This document shows positions 35,222-44,350 of a stretch of 64,000 bases of DNA, piece after piece. Position 1 is the first letter of the stretch, and every line of letters starts with the position of its first letter. The stretch is from contig DIMS01000056.1 in NCBI GenBank assembly GCA_002425685.1, positions 1-64,000 on the forward strand, in the 5' to 3' direction. This DNA comes from Synergistaceae bacterium UBA5560. Lineage in GTDB: Bacteria > Synergistota > Synergistia > Synergistales > Aminiphilaceae. Below the pieces are notes generated by a model. The model saw only the letters and a list, made by a program, of their open reading frames with translations. It did no database searches and was not told where the DNA came from. The position numbers and the translations under genes were made by a program.

Positions 35222-36193
35222 CTACTTGGTGTCCAGGATCTTCCGGATCAGTTCTTCGCCGAACTGGGGCCCGTACTGCGCGTACACGGATTCCACGGCC
35301 ATACGGAAGGCCTCCGTGTCGGGGGTGGTGACTTCCATGCCGTTTTGCTTCACCAGCTCCAGCCATTCCGCCTCGCTCTTGTTGTTCGACGCACGCTCGA
35401 ACTCCGCGGCTTTCTGAGCGGCGCTCTTCACGAGTTCCTTCTGGGCGTCGGAGAGCTTGTTCCAGGTCTTCAGGCTCATGATGAAGGGTGCGGGGGCATA
35501 GGCGTGGCGCGTGAGCGCCAGGTGTTTCTGGGTCTCGTAGAGCTTGAAGGCCACGATGACGTTCAGAGGATTCTCCTGTCCGTCCACGGTTCCCTGCTGA
35601 AGTGCCGTAAGGGCCTCCGTCCAGGCCATGGGGACCGCGTTGGCGCCGAGGGCCTTGAAGGAATCCACGTAGACGGGGTTCTGCATGACCCGGATCTTGA
35701 GATCCTTCACGTCCGCGGGAGCGTTGACGGGCCTCTTGCTGTTCGTCAGGTTCCGGAAGCCCCGTTCCGCGAAGGCGAGTCCCTTCCATCCCTGGGGTTC
35801 CAGAGCGGCGAGGAGTTCCTGACCGATGGGGCCGTCCAGGACCTTGTAGGCATGCTCGGGATCCCGGAACAGGAAGGGCAGGTCGATGGCGCCGAAGGTG
35901 GGCACGAAGTTGATGATGGGACCGTTGGTGATGATGCCCATGTCCACCACGCCCATCTTCATGCGCTCCAGCAGGGTCCGCTCGTCGCCGAGCGTGGCGT
36001 TGGGGAAGAGCGTCACGGAGAGTTCTCCGCCGGAGCCCTTCTCCACAAGTTCCTTGAACTTCTCCGCCGCCAGGTGGAACGCGTCCTTCTCGTTCACCAC
36101 GTGGGCGAGCTTGATCTCCGTCGCCGCGAGGGCGTTCCCCGCGAGGGCGAGCAGGAGACACGCGACGGTGCACAACAGCAGAAGACGTTTCAT
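35222..36193 (-). CDS. dctP: TRAP transporter solute-binding protein DctP
   Basis: A 323-residue periplasmic receptor. Residues 1-23 are a signal peptide ending ALA. The mature protein starts ATEIKLAHVVNEKDAFHLAAEKF, and the ligand-carboxylate-binding Arg is in DLKIRVMQNPVYVDSF, followed by GANAVPMAWTEALTALQQGTVDGQENP, all typical of DctP. The ligand is probably an organic acid. It is the first gene of dctPQM, with its own promoter, inserted between ilvB and ilvD; a branched-chain keto acid or hydroxy acid is a tempting but unproven substrate. Confidence 0.94.
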   Translation of the reverse strand: MKRLLLLCTVACLLLALAGNALAATEIKLAHVVNEKDAFHLAAEKFKELVEKGSGGELSVTLFPNATLGDERTLLERMKMGVVDMGIITNGPIINFVPTFGAIDLPFLFRDPEHAYKVLDGPIGQELLAALEPQGWKGLAFAERGFRNLTNSKRPVNAPADVKDLKIRVMQNPVYVDSFKALGANAVPMAWTEALTALQQGTVDGQENPLNVIVAFKLYETQKHLALTRHAYAPAPFIMSLKTWNKLSDAQKELVKSAAQKAAEFERASNNKSEAEWLELVKQNGMEVTTPDTEAFRMAVESVYAQYGPQFGEELIRKILDTK

Positions 36194-36290
36194 ATCCCTA
36201 CACCTCCTGAAAGATGAATGACCCCCGACCGCAAGAGAGGAGGAAGGCGCACTTCTTCGAAAGCCGCCTTCCCCCGCGAGCGGTGCATTT

Positions 36291-36319
36291 TCTATACCTC
36301 ATCATCGTAGTGCCGTCAA
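36291..36319 (-). promoter_or_regulatory. Promoter of the dctPQM operon
   Basis: Minus strand: TTGACG (36319-36314), exactly 17 bases, TATAGA (36296-36291). A start near 36284 gives a leader of about 90 bases with a strong ribosome site (CAGGAGGT) before dctP. This makes the transporter transcriptionally independent of the ilv/leu genes upstream. Confidence 0.8.
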
Positions 36320-36421
36320 TGGAGAGTTCCGTTGATTTTTCTCCCGGGACATCCCCGGGAAAGAATGCGACGGTCCGGCGGAAAAGCCGCGCATCGAAAG
36401 GATTCCGTTCGGTGTCGCTCC

Positions 36422-38125
36422 CTAGGCGATGGTGTGGAGAAATTCGTCCAGAGCCGCTCCGGCGGGGACCATGGGAAGGACCAGGTCCTTCTGGGGAATG
36501 CGGAAATCCGCCACGGCAGGTCCCTCGGTGTCGAAGAGCCACGAGGCGGTCTCGGCCAGATCCGCATTCGAGTCCACCCGCCGGGCGGGGATGTCGAAGG
36601 CGCCGGCCAGTTTTTCCACGTCGTACCCCTCGGTGCGGGTGAAACTGTACCGCTCGTTCCAGAAAAGCTGCTGCCACTGTCGGACCATCCCCAGGGAGGA
36701 ATTGTTGAACAGGGCGATCTTCACGGGCAGTCCGTAGCGGGCGATGGTGTCCAGTTCCTGGCAGTTCATAAGGAAGCTGCCGTCTCCGGCGATGCACACC
36801 ACCGGCGCGGGTCCCCGGGGTGTGCTCCGGGCGAGGGAGATGCCCACCGCAGCGGGAAGGCCGAAGCCCATGGTGCCGAGACCGCCCGAGGTGATGAAAT
36901 TTCTGGGGATCTCGGTCGTCCAGTGTTGGGCGGCCCACATCTGATGCTGTCCTACCTCGGTGACCACCGGCATGTCCTTTCCAGCCCGCTCCCGAAGGGC
37001 CGCGAGAATGTCCCAGGGGGCGAGTTCCTCCCGGGGGAACGTGGACTGCAGTGGGTAGGCCCGGCGCCACTCCGCGATGGCGGCGTGCCACGCCTCCCGC
37101 CCCGCCTTCGTCCGTTCCCGGCATTTTCCCTTCGTTCCTTCCAGAAGCAGGTCGAGCACTTTTTTCGCGTCTCCCACCAGGCGGTACGTGGCGGGAATGT
37201 TCTTGTCGATCTCCGCGGGATCCCGGTCGATGTGGAGAATCCGCGCCTTCGGGGCGTAGCGGTCCTTGCGTCCCGTGCTGCGTTCGCAGAACCGGGTTCC
37301 GACGCCGATCACAAGATCCGCGCCCGAGACGGCCAGGTTCGCCCAGGGCATGCCGTGCATTCCCACGAGCCCCAGGGAAAGGGGATGTGTCTCGGGGAAC
37401 GCTCCTTTGCCCATGAGGGAGTTGACCACGGGAATACCCTGCTCCTCCGCCAGACGAAGGAGAGAGTCCCAGGCACCGCCGAGGATGACGCCGCCTCCCG
37501 CGATGAGAACGGGTCGGGACGCGGAGAGCAGTGCGTCCAGGGCGAGGTCGAGATCGGCGAGATTCTCTTTACCCTTGGGGTCGTAGCCGGGGAAAGAGAC
37601 CTCCGGCGGATAGGCGAAGGTACCGGAGGCGCGCTGCACGTCCGCGGGGATGTCCACGAGGACCGGTCCGGGGCGCCCCGACCCCGCGATGTGAAAGGCC
37701 CCCCGAATGGCCCGCTGGAGGTCCTCCGTATTCTTCACGAAGAAGCTGTGCTTCACCATGGGAAGCGTGGCGCCGAAGATGTCCGCCTCCTGAAAGGCAT
37801 CGGTGCCGATGAGGCTCGTCAGGACCTGCCCGGTGAGCACCACGAGAGGAACGGAGTCCATGGCGGCGTTGGCGATGCCCGTGACGAGATTCGTCGCGCC
37901 GGGGCCAGAGGTGGCGATGCAGACTCCGGTTTTTCCCGAGGCGCGGGCGTATCCGTCGGCGGCGTGGCAGGCGGCCTGTTCGTGTCGTACGAGGACGTGT
38001 TTGAACTGTGCGTCGTAGAGCGCGTCGTAGAGTGTCACCACGGTGCCTCCGGGAATGCCGAAGGCCACCTCCACTCCTTCCGCCTCAAGAGCCTTCACCA
38101 CCATTCGGGCTCCGGTCATCGTCAT
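36422..38125 (-). CDS. ilvB: Acetolactate synthase large subunit
   Basis: A 567-residue ThDP enzyme catalysing the first common step of branched-chain amino acid synthesis. Catalytic Glu49 is in VRHEQAACHAADGYAR; the central domain has IHIDRDPAEIDKN; the ThDP motif is GDGSFLMNCQEL...NN. The FAD/ThDP architecture and length match the biosynthetic enzyme rather than catabolic AlsS. AGGAG precedes the start. It is the last gene of the ilv/leu block, seven genes away from its regulatory subunit gene ilvN, whereas the two are usually adjacent. Confidence 0.95.
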   Translation of the reverse strand: MTMTGARMVVKALEAEGVEVAFGIPGGTVVTLYDALYDAQFKHVLVRHEQAACHAADGYARASGKTGVCIATSGPGATNLVTGIANAAMDSVPLVVLTGQVLTSLIGTDAFQEADIFGATLPMVKHSFFVKNTEDLQRAIRGAFHIAGSGRPGPVLVDIPADVQRASGTFAYPPEVSFPGYDPKGKENLADLDLALDALLSASRPVLIAGGGVILGGAWDSLLRLAEEQGIPVVNSLMGKGAFPETHPLSLGLVGMHGMPWANLAVSGADLVIGVGTRFCERSTGRKDRYAPKARILHIDRDPAEIDKNIPATYRLVGDAKKVLDLLLEGTKGKCRERTKAGREAWHAAIAEWRRAYPLQSTFPREELAPWDILAALRERAGKDMPVVTEVGQHQMWAAQHWTTEIPRNFITSGGLGTMGFGLPAAVGISLARSTPRGPAPVVCIAGDGSFLMNCQELDTIARYGLPVKIALFNNSSLGMVRQWQQLFWNERYSFTRTEGYDVEKLAGAFDIPARRVDSNADLAETASWLFDTEGPAVADFRIPQKDLVLPMVPAGAALDEFLHTIA

Positions 38126-38192
38126 GATCGTCTCTCCTCTCTTTTTCTCTGGAGCGTTTTTCGGAGCTTTTCGCGGATCGTCTCCGTTCCGG

Positions 38193-39329
38193 CTACACTG
38201 CCGCCGCCACGGCGTCCCCGACGGCACTGCAAGTGGCGCCGCCGCCGAACTCCGCGGGAAGCGTGGCCTTGTCGGCCTTGCCGAGGACGTTTTCCACGGC
38301 GCTCTCGATCTTCGCCGCCGCTTCGGTCTCGCCGAGGGAGAAGAGCATGAGTCCCGCGGAGAGAATCGCCGCGAGCGGATTGGCCCTTCCCGTTCCGGCG
38401 ATGTCCGGCGCGGAGCCGTGGACGGGCTCGAACATGCCGAGCCCCTTGCCGATGTTCGCCCCCGCAGCGACGCCCAGTCCTCCCGCGATGCCCGCCAGGA
38501 GGTCGCTCACGATGTCGCCGAACATGTTGGGACAGAGAATGGTGTTGTACTTCCAGGGATTCCGAACCAGGTGGTAGCAGAGGGCGTCCACGTTGGCTAC
38601 CTGGAAGTCCAGCCCCTGCCCGCGCACTTCGTCTCCGGCGATGGTCTCCCAGAAGCCGTAGATTTGGGGTAGGGCGTTGGATTTGGACGCCAGAAGAACG
38701 CTCTTTTCACCCCGGCGCCGTGCGGTGTCGCAGGCGTAGGCGGCGATGCGGCGCACGCCCTCTTCGGTGGCGAGACCGAGCTGCACCGCCGCGTTCGTCT
38801 CGGGAGAAAAGGAAAGGGTCGTGGTGCCTTTGACGGAGTAGAGGTCCCGGGAGATCTCGACGGGAAAGGAGAGATCGCTCCCCCGTCCCTCGCCGCCGAT
38901 GCCCATGTAGAAATCCTCCGTGTTTTCCCGGACCACCACGGTGTCGATGCGCTTCCCCTCGGGAATGGCCACGGGAAGGGGTGTGTTGGGAAAGCTGCGG
39001 GCGGGGCGCAGATTCACGAACATGTCGTAGTGGAAGCGAAGTCGCAGCAGAATGCCCCGTTCGAGAAGGCCCGGTTTGACTCTGGGGTCGCCGATGGCGC
39101 CGAGGAGCACGGCCTGGCACTGCTCGAGTTCGCCGAGAACGGAGTCGGGAAAGATTTCCCCGGTGCGCAGATAGTGGTCCGCCCCGAAGGGATAGGGGTG
39201 CCACTCCACACCGAAGCCGCAGGCCTCTCCCGCGGCGTTCACCACTTTTTGCGCCTCGGCGGTGACTTCCTTGCCGATGCCGTCGCCGGGGATGACGGCG
39301 ATTCTGTAGGATTTCGAGATCGACTTCAT
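38193..39329 (-). CDS. leuB: 3-isopropylmalate dehydrogenase-family enzyme
   Basis: A 378-residue beta-decarboxylating dehydrogenase. Family motifs: IAVIPGDGIGKEV, the substrate loop VVRENTEDFYMGIGG, the C-terminal metal site NMFGDIVSDLLAGIAGG and EPVHGSAPDIAGTGRANP. In classical bacterial LeuB the loop is usually VRELTGGIYFG; VRENTE is more typical of tartrate, isocitrate or homoisocitrate dehydrogenase and archaeal LeuB. Its place next to leuD in a leu operon supports the isopropylmalate role, but it could also serve homoisocitrate oxidation for the LysW pathway. The ATG chosen is well conserved though its GAGGAG is rather distant (13 bases). Confidence 0.85.
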   Translation of the reverse strand: MKSISKSYRIAVIPGDGIGKEVTAEAQKVVNAAGEACGFGVEWHPYPFGADHYLRTGEIFPDSVLGELEQCQAVLLGAIGDPRVKPGLLERGILLRLRFHYDMFVNLRPARSFPNTPLPVAIPEGKRIDTVVVRENTEDFYMGIGGEGRGSDLSFPVEISRDLYSVKGTTTLSFSPETNAAVQLGLATEEGVRRIAAYACDTARRRGEKSVLLASKSNALPQIYGFWETIAGDEVRGQGLDFQVANVDALCYHLVRNPWKYNTILCPNMFGDIVSDLLAGIAGGLGVAAGANIGKGLGMFEPVHGSAPDIAGTGRANPLAAILSAGLMLFSLGETEAAAKIESAVENVLGKADKATLPAEFGGGATCSAVGDAVAAAV

Positions 39330-39364
39330 GGATGCGTTTTCGCTCCTCTCGGGATATGGGGCGG

Positions 39365-39925
39365 TCAGGCGGAGACGGCCTGTTCCTGCGCGGCGAGGCG
39401 CTTTTTCACATAGGGCGCGAGTCCTCCCGTGGCGATGAGTTCCTGGAGAAAGGGAGGAAAGGGCGCGACGGCGTAGGTTTCGTTTCGGGTGAGGTTGGTG
39501 ATGATCCCGGCAACTCCGTCCACGGAGAGACGGTCTCCAGGCTGAATCTTCGCGCTCGCCTCGGGAGAGATGAAGATGGGGAGCCCCACGTTGATGGCGT
39601 TGCGGAAGAAGATTCTCGCGAAGGAGGCGGCGATGATGCACGACACCTTCGCTCCCTTCACCGCCAGGGGCGCGTGCTCGCGGCTGGAGCCGCAGCCGAA
39701 GTTCTCGCCCCCGACGATGAAGTCTCCCTCGGAGATCTTGGAGACGAACGCGGGGTCCGCGTCCTCCATGCAATGCTTACCCAGCTCCGCCGCATCGCTG
39801 GTGACGAGATAGCGGGCGGGAATGATCACGTCCGTGTCGATGTCGTCCCCGAACTTCCAGGCGTTTCCCTCCAGGCGGGTTCCCCGGGGAGATGCCTGGT
39901 TGTTCCGGTTCTCGGTCTCTGCCAT
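39365..39925 (-). CDS. leuD: 3-isopropylmalate dehydratase small subunit
   Basis: A 186-residue aconitase swivel-domain subunit. Key motifs: KFGDDIDTDVIIPARYL, GENFGCGSSREHAP (substrate binding) and ASFARIFFRNAINVGLP. It pairs with LeuC to isomerize 2-isopropylmalate to 3-isopropylmalate. The YLVTSDAAE region, rather than the Tyr/Leu loop of short archaeal enzymes, is consistent with the LeuCD group that sometimes also accepts homocitrate. AGGAGA precedes the start, 15 bases after a small ORF that separates it from leuC. Confidence 0.92.
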   Translation of the reverse strand: MAETENRNNQASPRGTRLEGNAWKFGDDIDTDVIIPARYLVTSDAAELGKHCMEDADPAFVSKISEGDFIVGGENFGCGSSREHAPLAVKGAKVSCIIAASFARIFFRNAINVGLPIFISPEASAKIQPGDRLSVDGVAGIITNLTRNETYAVAPFPPFLQELIATGGLAPYVKKRLAAQEQAVSA

Positions 39926-39940
39926 GAAGAAGGTCTCCTC

Positions 39941-40153
39941 TCAGGCCTGGTCGTCCTGCCAGGGGTCTCGGTACGGTTCTCCGAAGGGACCGCAGAAAAG
40001 CCCTCCCAGATAGTCGGTCTTCTCCGGCGCGCTCCGTGCGTCCTGTTTCTCCCGGGTGAAGAGCGGAGAACCGTTCTCGAAGGAGAAGGCGAAATGGGAA
40101 TAAGTCTGGGGAAACTCCATGCGTTCCTTTCTTTCCGATTCCTTGCGTGTCAT
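39941..40153 (-). CDS. 70-residue conserved-looking small protein in the leu operon
   Basis: A small frame exactly filling the gap between leuC (stop 60 bases upstream) and leuD (start 15 bases downstream). GAGGTGGAG precedes the ATG. The product begins MTRKESERKERMEF and ends GGLFCGPFGEPYRDPWQDDQ; it has a basic N-terminus and an aromatic, Gly/Pro-rich C-terminus with one Cys. Codon third positions are GC-rich like neighbouring genes. No family recognized. Position suggests a role with the LeuCD isomerase, for example assembly, but this is only context. An alternative start is the Met 12 residues in. Confidence 0.6.
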   Translation of the reverse strand: MTRKESERKERMEFPQTYSHFAFSFENGSPLFTREKQDARSAPEKTDYLGGLFCGPFGEPYRDPWQDDQA

Positions 40154-40213
40154 CTTCTCCACCTCATTTCGTCCGGTTGTGTCGATACTGCTGAAAAGGA
40201 AAGCCCTTCCGGC

Positions 40214-41494
40214 TCAAAGGGTCTTCCAGAAATCCCCGGAGACGAGTTCCCGGGGGTCGGTGATGTGCCCCGTCACGGCGGTGGCCGCCGCCACGAGGGG
40301 ACCCGCCAGATAGACTTCGCTCTGGGGATGCCCCATACGTCCCACGAAGTTTCTGTTGCTCGTTGCGAGACAGCGTTCTCCCGCGGCGAGAATGCCCATG
40401 TGCCCGCCCAGACAGGGACCGCAGGTAGGGGTACTCACGGCGGCACCCGCCGCGATGAAGATGTCCAGATAGCCCCGCTTCATGCATTCCGCGAAGACTT
40501 CGTAGGAGGCGGGAATGACGATGCACCGTACCGAGTCGGCGACGCGCCGTCCCTTGAGCAGTTTCGCCGCGAGCTCCATGTCCCGGAGCCTTCCGTTGGT
40601 GCAGGAGCCGAGAAAGACCTGGTCCACCTTGGTTCCGGAGAGTTCCGCCGCACGCCGCATGTTGCCCGGAGAGCTGGGGGCCGCCACGAGCGGTTCCAGC
40701 GCCGCCGCGTCGATCTCGATGCGCTGGGCGTAGGACGCGCCCTCGTCGGGGTAGATCGCCTCGAAGGGGCGCCTGCCCCGGGCTTTCGCGTAGGCGAGGA
40801 CCGTCTCGTCGGGAACGAAGATCCCCGCTTTGGCGCCGCCTTCCACGGCCATGTTGGCCACGGTGAAGCGGTCGTCCAGGGGAAGATCCTTCACGGCGCC
40901 GCCGCCGAACTCCAGGGCGGCGTAGCGTGCTCCCTGAACGCCTATGCGTCCCAGAAGAGCGAGAATGAAATCCTTGCCGGTGATCCAGGGCGCACGCGTT
41001 CCCTCGAAATCCACCCGGATGGTGGGGGGGACGAGGAACCAGGTTTCTCCCAGTGCCCAGGTGGCGGCCAGGTCGGTGGAGCCCATGCCCGTGGCGAAGG
41101 CCCCGAGGGTGCCGCCGCTGCAGGTATGGCTGTCCGCGCCCACAACGATGTCGCCGGGAAGAATGAGCCCCTGCTCGGGAAGGAAGGCATGTTCCACGCC
41201 CACCCGTCCCACTTCCCAGTAGAGCATGCCCGTCTCGCGGGCGAAGTCCCGGGCCTCCTTGGCCTGCTGGGCCGCCGCGATGTCCTTGTTGGGCGTGAAG
41301 TGATCGGGCAGAATGGCGCACCGGGCCGGATCGAAGACCTTGCGGGCGCCCATCTCCCGGAATGCGCGCATTGCGGGAGGAGCGGTGATGTCGTTGGCGA
41401 AGGCGAAGTCCACCCGGACGGAACAGATGTCCCCCTCCTTGGCGGAATCCGCCGTGTGCGCCGCCAGAATCGCGCTAGGCAGCGTTCGAGGCAT
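40214..41494 (-). CDS. leuC: 3-isopropylmalate dehydratase large subunit
   Basis: A 426-residue aconitase-family subunit of the shorter LeuC2/HACN type. The 4Fe-4S cysteines are in LGSCTNGR and PTCGPCLGG; ADSHTCSGGTLGAFATGMGSTD and VRVDFAFANDITAPPA are family signatures. With LeuD it isomerizes 2-isopropylmalate; close relatives work on homocitrate in lysine synthesis, which may matter in an organism with LysW genes. Its start lies 20 bases inside the end of leuA, with GGGAG eight bases upstream. Confidence 0.93.
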   Translation of the reverse strand: MPRTLPSAILAAHTADSAKEGDICSVRVDFAFANDITAPPAMRAFREMGARKVFDPARCAILPDHFTPNKDIAAAQQAKEARDFARETGMLYWEVGRVGVEHAFLPEQGLILPGDIVVGADSHTCSGGTLGAFATGMGSTDLAATWALGETWFLVPPTIRVDFEGTRAPWITGKDFILALLGRIGVQGARYAALEFGGGAVKDLPLDDRFTVANMAVEGGAKAGIFVPDETVLAYAKARGRRPFEAIYPDEGASYAQRIEIDAAALEPLVAAPSSPGNMRRAAELSGTKVDQVFLGSCTNGRLRDMELAAKLLKGRRVADSVRCIVIPASYEVFAECMKRGYLDIFIAAGAAVSTPTCGPCLGGHMGILAAGERCLATSNRNFVGRMGHPQSEVYLAGPLVAAATAVTGHITDPRELVSGDFWKTL

Positions 41495-43031
41495 GCAGTG
41501 TCACTCCCTTTGCGGCGGCGAGTTGATAGAGGCGGTTCACGGCGTTCACGTAGGCCTTGATGCTCGCCTCGATGACGTCCGTGCTGGCGCCGCGTCCTCT
41601 CGCCACGAGATTGTCCGTTTTGAGGACGATGTCCGCTTCTCCCACCGCGTCGGATTTTTCGCTCACGGCGGTGATCTTGTAGCTCACGAGTTCGGGCTTG
41701 AAGCCCACGATGCGCATCATCGCCGCATAAGAGGCGTTCACGGGGCCGTTCCCCGTCGCGGCGTCGCTCCGTTCCTCCGTGCCGTCGTGGAGGGCCACCG
41801 AAGCGGTGGCTCTTCCCTTTCCGGCGAGGTTGACGTTGAAATCCTTGAGGACGAAACGCCGGCTCGGCACGACGGCGAGGATGTCGTCCACCACGAGGGC
41901 CTCCAGATCTCCGTCGGTGACCATCTCCTTCTTGTCGGAAAGTTCCTTGAAGAGGAAAAAGGCCTCACCCACCTGGGTTTCCGTGAGGTTGTACCCCAGA
42001 TCCTCCAGACGCTTCCGGAAGGCGTGCTTCCCCGAGTGTTTTCCCAGCACGAGCTGGCTTCCCGGGGCTCCCACGTCCTCGGGAGTCATGATCTCGTAGG
42101 TGGCCTTGTTGCAGAGCACGCCGTGCTGGTGGATTCCCGCCTCGTGGGCGAAGGCGTTACCGCCGACGATGGCCTTGTTCGGCGGGACCTGCACGCCCGT
42201 GAAGCGCGACACGAGACGGCTCGCGCCATAGAGGCGCTTGGTGTCCAGCCGGGTCTCCACGCCGAAACGGTCCTTCCGCGTCCGCAGGGCCATGACGATC
42301 TCCTCCAGGGAGGCGTTTCCCGCCCGCTCGCCGATGCCGTTCACGGTGCACTCCACCTGCCTGGCTCCGGAGGCCACGGCCTCAAGGGAGTTCGCCACCG
42401 CGAGCCCAAGGTCGTTGTGGCAGTGCACGGACCAGATCACGTCGGGTCCCGCGTTCACCCGGGTGATGATCTCCCGGACGAAGGCGCCGAATTCCTTGGA
42501 GACCGCGTAGCCCACCGTGTCGGGAATGTTGATGGTGGTCGCCCCTTCGGTGATGGCGGTTCTGAAGACCTCCACGAGGAAGTCGATGTCCGAGCGGCTC
42601 GCGTCCTCCGCGGAGAATTCCACGTCCGGAATGAGGGACCGGGCGACGGCGACGGCGCGCTTGACCTCTTCGAGGACCTTTTCACGGGTCATCTTCAGCT
42701 TGTACTGGAGATGGATGTCGCTGGTGGCGATGAACGTGTGGATCCGGGGACGTGCAGCGGGACGAACCGCTTCCGCGCAGGCCTGGAGATCCTCCGTTCT
42801 GGTTCTGGCGAGTCCGGCGATGACGGGGCCGGAAACCTGCTCGGCGATGCTCCGGACGGCCTCGAAATCTCCCGGCGACGCGGCGGGAAATCCTGCCTCG
42901 ATGACGTTCACCTGGAGGCGGGCGAGCTGGTGGGCGATCTGGAGTTTTTCCGCGCAGTTCAGGTTGATTCCCGCGGACTGTTCGCCGTCCCGCAGCGTGG
43001 TGTCGAAAATGCGTACGAAATCCTCGCTCAT
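41475..43031 (-). CDS. leuA: 2-isopropylmalate synthase
   Basis: A 518-residue enzyme condensing acetyl-CoA and 2-ketoisovalerate. The catalytic barrel starts [18 protein letters not shown], with metal ligands in [13 protein letters not shown] and [14 protein letters not shown]. The C-terminal 130 residues form the leucine-binding regulatory domain ([14 protein letters not shown]), so feedback inhibition by leucine is expected. Full-length LeuA, not the shorter homocitrate synthase. It lies 77 bases downstream of ilvC and overlaps leuC by 20 bases. Confidence 0.96.
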   Translation of the reverse strand: MSEDFVRIFDTTLRDGEQSAGINLNCAEKLQIAHQLARLQVNVIEAGFPAASPGDFEAVRSIAEQVSGPVIAGLARTRTEDLQACAEAVRPAARPRIHTFIATSDIHLQYKLKMTREKVLEEVKRAVAVARSLIPDVEFSAEDASRSDIDFLVEVFRTAITEGATTINIPDTVGYAVSKEFGAFVREIITRVNAGPDVIWSVHCHNDLGLAVANSLEAVASGARQVECTVNGIGERAGNASLEEIVMALRTRKDRFGVETRLDTKRLYGASRLVSRFTGVQVPPNKAIVGGNAFAHEAGIHQHGVLCNKATYEIMTPEDVGAPGSQLVLGKHSGKHAFRKRLEDLGYNLTETQVGEAFFLFKELSDKKEMVTDGDLEALVVDDILAVVPSRRFVLKDFNVNLAGKGRATASVALHDGTEERSDAATGNGPVNASYAAMMRIVGFKPELVSYKITAVSEKSDAVGEADIVLKTDNLVARGRGASTDVIEASIKAYVNAVNRLYQLAAAKGVTLHASNAA

Positions 43032-43108
43032 CTTCTCTCAGACTCCTTCCCTGCCAAGGCCCTTCTCCGCTCCGGCGCCTCCCGAAAGCGGAGAAGGAGC
43101 ACTGTTCC

Positions 43109-44119
43109 TCAATCCTCCGGAGCCGATTTGGCCTCCATCCAGGGCATCATCTTGCGGAGTTCCGCGCCGACCTTCTCAATGGAATGATTCTTCTCCCGCT
43201 CCATCCACTTCTTCATCACCGGACGGCCGGACTGGTTTTCGAGGATCCAGTCCCTGGCGAATTCGCCGCTTTGCACCCGGCGGAGGAGTTCCTTCATGTT
43301 CTCCCGTACGTGCGCGTCCACCACCTTGGGGCCGGCGACGCAATCGCCGTACTTGGCGGTGTCGCTCACGGAATAGCGCATCCATCCCAGGCCGCCCTCG
43401 AACATCATGTCCACGATGAGCTTCAGCTCGTTGAGGCACTCGAAATAGGCGATCTCGGGTTGGTATCCCGCGTCGACGAGCGTATCGAATCCGGCCTTAA
43501 CCAACTCCGTCACGCCGCCGCAGAGAACGGCCTGTTCGCCGAAGAGGTCCGTCTCAGTCTCCTCCGCGAAGGTGGTCTCGATGATGCCCGCCCGGCCGCA
43601 GCCGATGCCGGAACCGTAGGCGAGGGCCACATCCTTCGCCTTGCCGGAGGCATCCTGGTAGATGGCCAGGAGGCCGGGAACACCCTTCTTCTCCACGTAC
43701 ATGCGGCGGACCAGATGGCCCGGCCCCTTGGGGGCGATCATGAAGACGTCCGTGTCCTTCGGGGGCTCCACCTGGTTGAAATGAATGGTGAACCCATGGG
43801 CAAAGGCGAGAGTGGCACCCTTCTTCAGGTTGGGACGCACGTCCTCCCGATAGACCTTCGCCTGGACGTGGTCGGGCATGAGGAACATGATGATGTCTCC
43901 CTTGGCGACGGCCTTTGCCACGGAGAGCACCTCGAAGCCGTCCTTTTCGGCGGTTTTTTTCGAACGGCTGCCCTCGTGAAGACCGATGAGCACCGACACA
44001 CCACTGTCGCGGAGATTCTGGGCATGGGCATGGCCCTGACTGCCGTATCCGAGGATGACCACGGTCTTGCCCTTGAGTACCTTCATCTGTGCGTCCTTGT
44101 CGTAGTACACGTTTGCCAC
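43109..44119 (-). CDS. ilvC: Ketol-acid reductoisomerase (NADP+), class I
   Basis: A 336-residue enzyme. The Rossmann motif [17 protein letters not shown] is followed by the cofactor loop [10 protein letters not shown], whose Ser/Arg residues fit NADPH. The Mg2+ and catalytic residues lie in [12 protein letters not shown] and [11 protein letters not shown]. It converts acetolactate to dihydroxyisovalerate. Length matches class I. It is the second gene of the ilv/leu block; the 231-base gap from ilvN is the largest within the block and holds a hairpin. Confidence 0.97.
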   Translation of the reverse strand: MANVYYDKDAQMKVLKGKTVVILGYGSQGHAHAQNLRDSGVSVLIGLHEGSRSKKTAEKDGFEVLSVAKAVAKGDIIMFLMPDHVQAKVYREDVRPNLKKGATLAFAHGFTIHFNQVEPPKDTDVFMIAPKGPGHLVRRMYVEKKGVPGLLAIYQDASGKAKDVALAYGSGIGCGRAGIIETTFAEETETDLFGEQAVLCGGVTELVKAGFDTLVDAGYQPEIAYFECLNELKLIVDMMFEGGLGWMRYSVSDTAKYGDCVAGPKVVDAHVRENMKELLRRVQSGEFARDWILENQSGRPVMKKWMEREKNHSIEKVGAELRKMMPWMEAKSAPED

Positions 44120-44313
44120 GTTTCTTCCTCCTTCAGCTTTTTCCTCGATCCGATTCGGGATCTCTCCGAGAAAAGCGCGAATGCGTTCCGGAAAGAATGC
44201 CTTGTCCTGTCTTCGTCCGATGTTGCAGCCCTTTGAACGCGTCTTTTCCGAGACGTTCTCCCCGGGTTGATGCCGGGGTCTTTTCTCCTCCCTTCCTCGG
44301 TCGTTTCAGATAT

Positions 44314-44347
44314 CGCGCCGGGGAGCACATCTGCTCTCCCCGGCGCG
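44314..44347. repeat. Hairpin between ilvN and ilvC
   Basis: A 12-bp perfect GC-rich inverted repeat (44314-44325 with 44336-44347) around a ten-base loop, without a T-tract. It lies just after the ilvN stop on the transcribed strand and might set mRNA segment stability or partial termination. Confidence 0.6.
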
Positions 44348-44350
44348 GAT

